Shown: positions 54,471 to 62,865 of the stretch, one piece after another
Numbering within the stretch: the stretch's first letter is position 1
How the letters are laid out: each line of letters begins with the position of its first letter
Assembly: GCA_016714905.1 (NCBI GenBank)
Contig: JADKBW010000004.1
Location: forward strand, 212,697 to 276,696
Origin: Flavobacterium sp.
GTDB lineage: Bacteria; Bacteroidota; Bacteroidia; Flavobacteriales; Flavobacteriaceae
Length of the DNA stretch: 64,000 nt
Direction of reading: 5' to 3'
Program-made: the position numbers and the translations under genes
Notes under the pieces: model-generated
The model's input: only the letters and a program-made list of their open reading frames with translations
The model's database searches: none
What the model was told of the DNA's origin: nothing

Positions 54471-54553
54471 TAGAAGCCGGGAACCTGCTATCCGCCATAT
54501 CTTTTGCGCCGAAACCCGGCACAAAAGGATACATGCTCCTATCAGGGCTAGGG
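54471..54553 (-). repeat. dispersed 80-nt hairpin element, copy I
   Basis: Read on the minus strand it starts CCCTAGCCCTGATAGG and ends CCCGGCTTCTA. The central stem is CTTTTGTGCCG / CGGCGCAAAAG. It lies between divergent bshC and the radical SAM gene, followed by ACAACC simple repeats at 54569-54606. Confidence 0.8.
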
Positions 54554-54628
54554 TTTATCGTAATTAAGACCTACAACCTACAACCGACAACTGTCAACCG
54601 ACAACTAAATTTTCCTACTTTTACACCA

Positions 54629-56815
54629 ATGAAAACCAAAGTCTTTCTCATCACGCCGCCATTTACCCAACTGAATACGCCATATCCGGCGACGGCGTAT
54701 ATCAAAGGTTTTTTGAATACGATGAACGTTGATGCTTTCCAAGCTGATTTGGGCATTGAAGTCATTTTAAAGTTGTTTTCAAAAGACGGATTAACCAATT
54801 TATTTCAATCCGTCAACCATCAACCATCAACCGACAACGGTCAACGGATTTACGCGCTTCAAGACGAATACATCAAAACCATCGATGCGGTCATCTCTTT
54901 CCTTCAAGGGAAAAATCCAACCTTAGCCTTGCAAATTTGCCAAGAGGATTTCCTTCCTGAAGCCTCCAGATTTGCACAACTTGACGAAATGGATTGGGCT
55001 TTCGGAACGATGGGAACGCACGACAAAGCGAAACATTTAGCGACCTTATATCTCGAAGATCTTTCAGATTTTATCGTAGAATGCATCGACGAGAACTTTG
55101 GATTCAGTCGATATGCTGAGCGATTGGGAAGAAGTGCCAACTCGTTTGATGAATTGTACCAAGCTTTAGCAGCCAAACCAACGTACATAGACAAAATTCT
55201 TTTTTCCCTTTTACAAGAAAAAATCGAGTCCGTTAAGCCAACTTTACTTTTAATCTCAGTTCCTTTTCCTGGCAATTTATACGCGGCGTTTCGCTCGGCG
55301 CAATGGGTGAAAAAGCATTTTCCGAACATCAAAATCGCTATGGGCGGCGGCTTTCCTAATACCGAGTTGCGTTCGCTCTCCGATCCTCGAGTGTTTGAGT
55401 TTTTTGATTTTATTACGCTTGATGACGGCGAACTTCCGATTCAATTGATAATTGATAATGAGCAGCTACCAATTAATAATGAATTTAAAAGAAAGTTTCT
55501 GCTCGAAAACGACAAAGTAGTTTATAAAAACAATTCGACAAGAAGCGACTACAAGCAAAGCGAAGTCGGCACGCCAGATTATTCAGATTTACTTTTAGAT
55601 AAATATATTTCAGTCATCGAAATTGTCAATCCGATGCACAAAATGTGGAGCGACGGACGATGGAATAAACTCACCATGGCGCATGGTTGCTACTGGGGAA
55701 AATGTACATTTTGCGATATTTCTTTGGATTATATCAAAATCTATGAACCCGTTGCCGCAAAACTTATAGTGGATAGAATCGAGGAATTGGTAGCACAAAC
55801 TGGCGAAACTGGTTTTCATTTCGTCGACGAAGCTGCGCCGCCAGCACTAATGCGTGAAGTGGCTTTGGAGATTATTCGCAGGAAAATGGTGGTGACGTGG
55901 TGGACCAACATTCGTTTCGAAAAAAGCTTTACCAAAGATTTGTGTTTGTTGCTCAAAGCTTCGGGTTGCATTGCCGTTTCTGGTGGACTCGAAGTCGCCT
56001 CTGACAGGTTATTAGCGCTTATCGACAAAGGTGTTACCGTAGAACAAGTCGCCAAAGTAACCCGAAATTTCACCGAAGCCGGAACCATGGTTCATGCATA
56101 CTTAATGTATGGTTATCCCACACAAACCGTTCAAGAAACGATTGATAGTCTCGAAATGGTGCGTCAACTTTTTGAAGTTGGTGTTCTGCAATCTGGATTT
56201 TGGCATCAGTTTGCGATGACCGCACACAGTCCAGTGGGTATGTACCCAGAAAAGTTTGGTGTGGTTAAGGAGTCGGATGTCATTGGAACGTTTGCCAATA
56301 ACGATATCCATTATACCGATGCAACAGGAATCGATCATGATCAATTTAGCTTTGGTTTGAAAAAGTCGTTGTACAATTTCATGCACGGCATTTGTTTCGA
56401 TTATCCTTTGCAAGATTGGTTTGAGTTTAAAATTCCAAAAACTAAAATCCAACCAGATTTCATTTATAACGCTTTGCATGAAACAGAAGATTTCAAAATC
56501 AGACCCACCGCGAAAATCATTTGGCTTGGCGGAAAACCAGTTATTGAAACCTTTACCAAATCAAAAAAAGGCAATTCTTGGGAAATGATGTCATTGACTT
56601 TTCACGACAAGAAGGAAACTTTTACAATTCAAACCAATCGGGGAGAAGGCGAGTGGTTGGTTGCTGCGTTAGAAAAGACTTCCATTTCAAATGCGAAAAT
56701 CACAACCTTTTATGAACTCAAATTAGACTTTGAAATTCATTTCCAAGACTTTGAGTTGTTTTGGTATTCAAAACCGCTAATGACATTACGAGAATTTGGT
56801 TGGCTCGTTTTGTGA
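54629..56815 (+). CDS. radical SAM protein with B12-binding-like N-terminal domain
   Basis: This 728-residue protein opens MKTKVFLITPPFTQLNTPYP, the usual start of cobalamin-binding radical SAM enzymes. The Rossmann-like domain (about 180-290) has LLLISVPFPGNLYAAF and IKIAMGGGFPNTEL. The cluster motif reads GCYWGKCTFCD, a CX4CX2C spacing instead of CX3CX2C. The barrel continues with HFVDEAAPPALMRE, VSGGLEVASDRLL and YLMYGYPTQTVQETIDS. Two stretches look like intergenic repeats read in frame: VNHQPSTDNGQR near 54812 and IIDNEQLPINNE near 55445. The start at 54629 is chosen because the upstream frame is repeat DNA. Reaction unknown. Confidence 0.83.
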   Translation: MKTKVFLITPPFTQLNTPYPATAYIKGFLNTMNVDAFQADLGIEVILKLFSKDGLTNLFQSVNHQPSTDNGQRIYALQDEYIKTIDAVISFLQGKNPTLALQICQEDFLPEASRFAQLDEMDWAFGTMGTHDKAKHLATLYLEDLSDFIVECIDENFGFSRYAERLGRSANSFDELYQALAAKPTYIDKILFSLLQEKIESVKPTLLLISVPFPGNLYAAFRSAQWVKKHFPNIKIAMGGGFPNTELRSLSDPRVFEFFDFITLDDGELPIQLIIDNEQLPINNEFKRKFLLENDKVVYKNNSTRSDYKQSEVGTPDYSDLLLDKYISVIEIVNPMHKMWSDGRWNKLTMAHGCYWGKCTFCDISLDYIKIYEPVAAKLIVDRIEELVAQTGETGFHFVDEAAPPALMREVALEIIRRKMVVTWWTNIRFEKSFTKDLCLLLKASGCIAVSGGLEVASDRLLALIDKGVTVEQVAKVTRNFTEAGTMVHAYLMYGYPTQTVQETIDSLEMVRQLFEVGVLQSGFWHQFAMTAHSPVGMYPEKFGVVKESDVIGTFANNDIHYTDATGIDHDQFSFGLKKSLYNFMHGICFDYPLQDWFEFKIPKTKIQPDFIYNALHETEDFKIRPTAKIIWLGGKPVIETFTKSKKGNSWEMMSLTFHDKKETFTIQTNRGEGEWLVAALEKTSISNAKITTFYELKLDFEIHFQDFELFWYSKPLMTLREFGWLVL

Positions 56816-56914
56816 TTTTTTTAAAATAGTGCTTATTATTTTACATTAATATGATTTTTTATGTACAATTAGAAATATTTTTATCTCTAAATTTACATTT
56901 CAAATTTATCATTT

Positions 56915-57401
56915 ATGAGTACTGACTATAAAGTAAAAAGTGAATGATGCGTATACTTTTGATTTTAATAAAGATGCCATCTCACAACTCGATGCCGTAA
57001 GTGTGGAAACCAATAAATTCCATATTCTTCATCAAAAAAAACCTTTTCAAGCTGAAATTATTCAGTCCCATTTTACCCAAAAAAGTTATAGCGTCAAGGT
57101 CAACAACAACACTTATGAAGTGGTGATTTCCGATGCGTTAGACCAATTGATTGCGGAAATGGGCTTCGAAAAAGGCAAGTCCAAACACATCAATTCCATC
57201 AAAGCACCCATGCCAGGATTAATTCTGGAAATAAGTGTTGAAGTGGGACAATCCGTCAAAGAAAATGACAATCTCATTATCCTTTCCGCCATGAAAATGG
57301 AAAACAGTTTCCTTTCGCCACGCGATGGTGTAATCAAATCGATTGCAGTAAAAGTGGGCGATGCGGTTGATAAAGGACAATTGATGATTGAGTTTGAGTA
57401 A
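56915..57401 (+). pseudogene. biotin carboxyl carrier protein of an acyl-CoA carboxylase, frameshifted at start
   Basis: The ATG at 56915 opens MSTDYKVK and then breaks at an A run (56935-56939); with one A less it continues VNDAYTFDFNKDAISQLD, the normal N terminus. The C-terminal biotinyl domain has IKAPMPGLILEISVEVGQSV and the biotin lysine in SAMKMEN. The total of about 161 residues fits carrier subunits of propionyl-CoA carboxylase-type enzymes. It is the first gene of a three-gene operon with the biotin carboxylase (57505) and the carboxyltransferase (58951). A start at 56940 would skip the repair but drop the conserved beginning. Confidence 0.82.
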
Positions 57402-57409
57402 AAAAAAGA

Positions 57410-57500
57410 CAAAGAGATAATAGACAGATAGATAATAGACAAGCAATTGCATCTAAACTATCATCTATCATCTATTTTCTATCATCTATTATTTTAAAAT
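57410..57500. repeat. GATAATAGACA / ATCATCTATC simple inverted repeat
   Basis: GATAATAGACAGATAG is followed by TATCATCTATCATCTATT and similar words; the two sides are partly complementary. It fills the gap between the carrier and biotin carboxylase genes without a gene of its own. Confidence 0.5.
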
Positions 57501-57504
57501 AAAC

Positions 57505-58947
57505 ATGAAAAAAATATTAGTAGCCAATCGCGGGGAAATTGCCATTAGAGTAATGAAAACTGCGCAAAAAATGGGGATTAAGACCGTCGCAGTCTACTCG
57601 ACTATCGACCGAAATGCACCACATGTAAAGTTTGCCGATGAGGCAGTTTGGATCGGAGAAGCGCCATCCAACCAATCGTATTTATTGGGTGATAAGATCA
57701 TCGAAGTCGCCAAGGCTTTGAATGTTGACGCTATTCATCCAGGTTATGGATTCTTAAGTGAAAATGCTGATTTTGCAGAAGATGTCGAAAAAAACAATTT
57801 GATTTTTATCGGGCCAAAATCGAAAGCCATTCGGGTTATGGGAAGCAAATTGGCGGCTAAGGAAGCGGTCATGCACTACAATATTCCGATGGTTCCCGGC
57901 GTTGATCACGCGATTATTGATATTGACGAAGCGAAGAAAACAGCGAATGCTATTGGTTTTCCAATCTTAATTAAAGCGTCTGCAGGTGGCGGTGGAAAAG
58001 GAATGCGCGTAGTTGATAAAGAAATCGACTTCGAATCGCAAATGAATCGTGCTATTAGTGAAGCCACTGCTGCGTTTGGAGACGGCTCGGTTTTTATCGA
58101 AAAATACGTGACGTCACCGCGACATATCGAAATTCAAGTGATGGCAGACAGCCACGGAAATATCTTGTACTTTTTTGAAAGAGAATGCAGCATCCAACGC
58201 CGCCATCAAAAGGTTGTCGAGGAAGCGCCATCATCTGTCCTCACGCCAGAATTGCGCCAGAAAATGGGAGAAGCTGCTGTTATGGTGGCAAAAGCTTGTG
58301 ATTATTTGGGAGCGGGAACCGTTGAGTTTCTGTTAGATGACAAACACAATTTTTACTTCCTCGAAATGAACACCCGTTTGCAAGTGGAACATCCCGTAAC
58401 TGAATTGATTTCAGGCGTCGACTTGGTCGAATTGCAAATCAAAGTAGCTCGAGGAGAAGCTTTGCCGATGAAACAAGAGGATTTAGTGATTCGCGGTCAT
58501 GCGATGGAATTGCGTGTATATGCCGAAGATCCGACGAATGATTTTCTTCCAAGTGTGGGACATTTGGATGTCTATCAATTACCTACTGGAGAAGGTGTTC
58601 GCGTGGACAATGGTTTCGAACAAGGCATGGATATTCCGATTTATTACGATCCAATGTTATCCAAATTGATTACTTACGGAAAAACGCGCGAAGAATCCAT
58701 TCAGCTGATGTTGAAAGCCATCGACGATTATAAAATTGAAGGCGTTCAAACGACTTTACCTTTCGGAAAGTTTGTTTTCGAACACGAAGCGTTTCGCTCT
58801 GGGAATTTCGATACGCACTTCGTCAAAAAATATTACGATGCTGCCATGTTGAAAAAGCAACAAGAAGATGAAGCGCAAATTGCGGCTTTGGTTGCTTTGA
58901 AACAGTATTTAGAAGATCAAAAAATTGTTCGATTACCAATTCAATAA
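57505..58947 (+). CDS. accC: acetyl/propionyl-CoA carboxylase, biotin carboxylase subunit
   Basis: This subunit uses ATP and bicarbonate to carboxylate biotin on the carrier. The ATP-grasp protein of 480 residues has the start MKKILVANRGEIAIRVMKTA, HPGYGFLSENADFAE, the glycine-rich loop KASAGGGGKGMRVV, ECSIQRRHQKVVEEAPS, FLEMNTRLQVEHPVTE and FLPSVGHLDVYQLP. The C-terminal biotin-carboxylase domain ends near residue 450. It follows the carrier gene by 103 bp and precedes the carboxyltransferase by 3 bp. Confidence 0.92.
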   Translation: MKKILVANRGEIAIRVMKTAQKMGIKTVAVYSTIDRNAPHVKFADEAVWIGEAPSNQSYLLGDKIIEVAKALNVDAIHPGYGFLSENADFAEDVEKNNLIFIGPKSKAIRVMGSKLAAKEAVMHYNIPMVPGVDHAIIDIDEAKKTANAIGFPILIKASAGGGGKGMRVVDKEIDFESQMNRAISEATAAFGDGSVFIEKYVTSPRHIEIQVMADSHGNILYFFERECSIQRRHQKVVEEAPSSVLTPELRQKMGEAAVMVAKACDYLGAGTVEFLLDDKHNFYFLEMNTRLQVEHPVTELISGVDLVELQIKVARGEALPMKQEDLVIRGHAMELRVYAEDPTNDFLPSVGHLDVYQLPTGEGVRVDNGFEQGMDIPIYYDPMLSKLITYGKTREESIQLMLKAIDDYKIEGVQTTLPFGKFVFEHEAFRSGNFDTHFVKKYYDAAMLKKQQEDEAQIAALVALKQYLEDQKIVRLPIQ

Positions 58948-58950
58948 ACT

Positions 58951-60492
58951 ATGGAATCCAAAATAAACATACTCAACGATAAAATCGCTCAAGCCAAATT
59001 AGGCGGCGGCGAAAAACGAATTGCCAAACAACACGAAAAGAAAAAACTGACCGCTCGAGAACGCGTCGAATACCTAATGGATGAAGGTTCATTTGAGGAA
59101 ATCGGAATGCTCGTGACGCACCGAACGACCGACTTCGGAATGGAAAAGGAAATGTATTATGGCGACGGAGTTATCACCGGCTACGGCACTATCAATGGAA
59201 GATTGGTTTATATTTTCGCACAAGATTTTACCGTTTTTGGCGGTGCCTTATCTGAAACCCACGCGGAAAAAATTTGCAAAGTCATGGATATGGCGCTCAA
59301 AGTGGGTGCTCCAATGATTGGACTCAATGATTCTGGTGGCGCTCGAATTCAAGAAGGCGTTCGTTCGCTGGGAGGTTATGCCGATATATTTTTTAGAAAC
59401 GTACAATCGTCAGGTGTGATTCCGCAGATTTCAGCGATTATGGGACCTTGCGCAGGTGGTGCTGTTTATTCGCCTGCGATGACCGATTTTACCATGATGG
59501 TCGAGAACAACAGTTATATGTTTGTGACGGGTCCGAATGTGGTAAAAACGGTAACTAACGAAGAAGTCACTTCCGAAGCTTTGGGTGGTGCAATTACCCA
59601 TTCGACCAAATCTGGGGTGGCGCACACGACTTCTCCAAACGGCGTATCTTGTTTAGAGGATATTAAGACGTTGTTGAGTTACATTCCACAAAATAATAAA
59701 GAAACAACGCCCAAGTTAGCGTATGTATTGAATGACGAAATGCGTCCGCAACTCAATACGATTGTTCCAGACAATGCGAACAAACCGTACGACATGCATG
59801 AAGTGATCAAAGGCGTGATTGATGAAGATTTGTTTTTTGAAATTCATAAAGACTTTGCAGAAAATATCATTGTTGGATTTGCCAGAATTGCCGGTCGCAG
59901 TGTCGGAATTGTCGCCAATAATCCGATGTTTTTAGCAGGTTGTTTGGATGTAAAAAGTTCAATCAAAGCGGCGCGATTTACCCGTTTTTGCGACTGCTTT
60001 AATATTCCGCTGCTCGTGTTGGTTGATGTTCCTGGCTTCTTACCTGGAACTGATCAAGAATGGAACGGAATTATCGTTCACGGTGCGAAATTATTGTATG
60101 CGCTGAGCGAAGCTACGGTGCCGAGAGTGACCGTAATTACTAGAAAAGCTTATGGTGGCGCGTATGATGTAATGAATTCCAAACACATCGGAGCCGACAT
60201 GAATTTTGCGTGGCCATCAGCAGAAATTGCGGTAATGGGAGCGAAGGGCGCGAGTGAAATAATCTTCAAGAAAGAAATTAGCGAAGCGGCCAATCCAGAG
60301 GCGAAATTGTTAGAGAAAGAAGCGGAATATGCCGATTTGTTTGCCAATCCATATACTGCGGCGCAACGAGGTTTTGTCGATGAAGTGATTTTGCCGCAAG
60401 ACACGCGCAAAAAATTAATTAAGGCGTTCAGCATGCTGGAGCATAAAGTCAGTATTCGTCCGGATAGAAAGCACGGAAATATTCCGTTGTAG
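58951..60492 (+). CDS. pccB: acyl-CoA carboxylase carboxyltransferase subunit, PccB type
   Basis: This 513-residue protein moves the carboxyl group from biotin to an acyl-CoA, most likely propionyl-CoA. It has the crotonase-like pair of domains of PccB. The first has GMLVTHRTTDFGMEKEMYYG, FAQDFTVFGGALSETHAEKI, LNDSGGARIQEGVRSLGGYA and GPCAGGAVYSPAMTDF. The second has LVDVPGFLPGTDQEWNGI and ITRKAYGGAYDVMNSKHIGA. With the biotin carrier and biotin carboxylase it forms one enzyme. MeaB and the cobalamin adenosyltransferase elsewhere in the window fit the next steps. A strong terminator follows. Confidence 0.92.
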   Translation: MESKINILNDKIAQAKLGGGEKRIAKQHEKKKLTARERVEYLMDEGSFEEIGMLVTHRTTDFGMEKEMYYGDGVITGYGTINGRLVYIFAQDFTVFGGALSETHAEKICKVMDMALKVGAPMIGLNDSGGARIQEGVRSLGGYADIFFRNVQSSGVIPQISAIMGPCAGGAVYSPAMTDFTMMVENNSYMFVTGPNVVKTVTNEEVTSEALGGAITHSTKSGVAHTTSPNGVSCLEDIKTLLSYIPQNNKETTPKLAYVLNDEMRPQLNTIVPDNANKPYDMHEVIKGVIDEDLFFEIHKDFAENIIVGFARIAGRSVGIVANNPMFLAGCLDVKSSIKAARFTRFCDCFNIPLLVLVDVPGFLPGTDQEWNGIIVHGAKLLYALSEATVPRVTVITRKAYGGAYDVMNSKHIGADMNFAWPSAEIAVMGAKGASEIIFKKEISEAANPEAKLLEKEAEYADLFANPYTAAQRGFVDEVILPQDTRKKLIKAFSMLEHKVSIRPDRKHGNIPL

Positions 60493-60511
60493 ACTTTTTA
60501 GATGTAAGACT

Positions 60512-60552
60512 AAAAAAAAAGCGTCAATCATGGCATCGATTGGCGCTTTTTC
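60512..60552. terminator. terminator between pccB and the LRR protein gene
   Basis: AAAAAGCGTCAAT and ATTGGCGCTTTTT form a stem with one G-T type mismatch around CATGGCATCG; A and T tracts flank it on both sides. It can end both convergent transcripts. Confidence 0.83.
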
Positions 60553-60572
60553 TGCATAAATAACCCAACTAA

Positions 60573-62836
60573 TTAATTCTCTTTCACAAGCTTTTCTACG
60601 CTACTGCCTATTTCAGTGGTTACTTTTAGGAAGTAAATTCCGTTAGATTTGTTTGAAATATCAATAGTGTATGTATTTTTATTTTCTAAAATGGTTTGTA
60701 AAATGCGTCCTTGCACATCAAAAAGCTGAATCGATTTGATGTTACTTTTTGCAGTTACTGTGACGTTATTCTTTGCAGGATTTGGTGCGACCGCAATACT
60801 TTGATCTTTTACAAAATTCAAACTGTTCAAAGTGGCGAAAGTACTTCTCGCTTCATTAGTCTCAATCGGCGCATTATAGTCGAAATAGATGTTCGCAATA
60901 TTGGCAATTTGATCTCCAACCAACAAGGTCGGCAGCGTTTTAATTTTAAACAACACATTCCCATGTCCACCAATCGGGTCAATGATTGATGGCGGTAAGT
61001 TGATGTTTTCAAAAATAAACTCGACTTTATTTCCAGCAATTTTTGTTTCGACAGGATGCGAAGCGTATAGCAACTGCAACGAATTCATATCGAACATGGT
61101 GGTGTCAATGATATCTTTGATTACGATATTGATGGCATCTGCGGTTCCCACGTTTTCAAAATTGATGTTGTAATGCACATATTTTCCGATGTCTTCTGGC
61201 GTAATCGTATTGCCTTCGAGACAGGATTTATCGTTGGGATCATTGGAGTTGACGACGGTTTGGCTGAATTCGAAAGTGTTGTCTAATGGTGTTCCTTCTT
61301 CATTCAAGAGACTTGTGTTTGCGATAAAATTAAGTATATCACCGCTATTAAGTGGTGGGTTTTCTATTGGTGTATTTAGATTAAGCACCAAATCAATGGC
61401 TCTGGTTTCAAATGGATGCAAATTGCTGAAATTCCACGTGAGCGAACCAGTTTGTTGATTGTTAACCACTGGAATTGAAGAGACAAAATCAGTTCTCACG
61501 TCGTCAAAAATTAAATTGACGATGCCATTGAGTAGCTGGTTTCCTTTGTTCTTAAGAACAATCTTATAATTTGCATCGAATCCTGGGCGCGCAACACCAA
61601 TTGGAATAAGAACAATTTCTAAATCTGGATGAAAACCATTCGCACTAACACAAAAGTTTTGCGATTGGGTTGAATTATCTACAATTGGAAAATTAATAAT
61701 AGCGTTAGGTGGTGAAAAATTAAAATAGCTTGGATTTTCAACTTCGGGAGTAATTGTAAAATTGCCTGTTTGGGTATAAAAATTATAGTTGCCACCACTA
61801 TTGGTAAAAGTATTTCCAGAATTGCTCATTCCATCTATTTTTACTTTGATGTAAGGAAATGCAATATCGCTTATATCACAACCATTATTGACCATTTTTA
61901 TAACAATGTTGTTAATATATTTCCCCCACAGTAAAAAGTTCCAAGTTGCAAAGTTTGATAAATCTAAAATTGGTAATGTCAAATACAAATTTTTATTGTC
62001 AACCATTTCTAGATTTGATGCGGTAACGTCTGAATTATTACAATAAAGAGTTTGTAGATTAATAAGGTTGGAGAAATCTAAACTAGAGACCATGTTTCCT
62101 GAGCAATTCAAATTTGTAAGATTGTTGGCATTTGATAAGTTAATTAAGTTAATTGATCAAAGACGAAAATTTGATAAATCTTTCAGATTAATGAATGGAG
62201 TTATTTGATTTCAGAAATTTGACAACCTTCAAAATATAAGTACTCCAAAGTTGTACTAAGGCTTCCAAAATTGATAGAGGTTAAGAAAGGACAATTAGAA
62301 GTATCTAATGATCTTAGATTCGGATTATTGCTTACGTCTATTGTTACTATGCCAGAATTATTTCGAACAGATAAGTCTTTAAGATTAGACAATGATGAAA
62401 TAAAACCGAAATCGGAAATTGGATTTTCTGTAAAATCTAGCCTCTCTAGATTGGGTGAACCGCTAATATCTATGCTAGATAGTTGACCATTAGCAAGTGT
62501 TAGATCTTTAAGATTGGTTAAACCTGCTGTGCTGAAAGAAGTTATTGAAAGTCCGATAAAATAGATTATCTCGAGGTTAATGAAAGCCTCAATCCCTGTT
62601 ACATTAGCAATAGGTTCAAAACATCCTAAATAACTAATAGCTTCGGCCTCTGAATTTTGAATTTCGCCATCAGAATTAATATCGATTTTTGTTGGATTGC
62701 CATTCATATCCCGAGCAGTATTATTTGAAATATCTGCGGCTACCAATATCGCCTTAAAATTCGCATCCGGAATATTCACAATTTGCCCATTCACAATCCC
62801 TGTAAGAAGCAATAAGAGTAGAAGTATATTTTTCAT
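60573..62836 (-). pseudogene. secreted leucine-rich-repeat protein with DUF7619-like and T9SS domains, disrupted
   Basis: The N part (62201-62836) has a signal peptide (MKNILLLLLLLTGIVNGQIV) and short leucine-rich repeats (LTNLKDLTLANGQLSSIDIS and similar). The C part (60573-62111) continues repeats (GNMVSSLDFSNLINLQTLYC), then a beta-rich region with SCLEGNTITPEDIGKYVHYN, KIAGNKVEFIFENINLPPS and IANIYFDYNAPIETNEAR as in DUF7619 proteins, and ends in a type A sorting domain. Between 62130 and 62205 the frame changes and a TGA interrupts the likely repeat TPFINLKDLSNFRL. It is therefore broken in at least two ways. It is paralogous to the next gene. Confidence 0.72.
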
Positions 62837-62865
62837 GGTATTGAGTTTAAATTTGTTTTCGCTTG

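Noticed and set aside
12352..54553. Reading the 80-nt elements as rho-independent terminators
   Set aside because: Three copies lie between divergent gene starts, none in convergent gaps, and several lack a T tract after the stem, while proper terminators are seen separately nearby.
54392..54628. N-terminal extension of the radical SAM frame
   Set aside because: It reads through copy I of the 80-nt element and ACAACC repeats and opposes the bshC start; the conserved protein begins at 54629.
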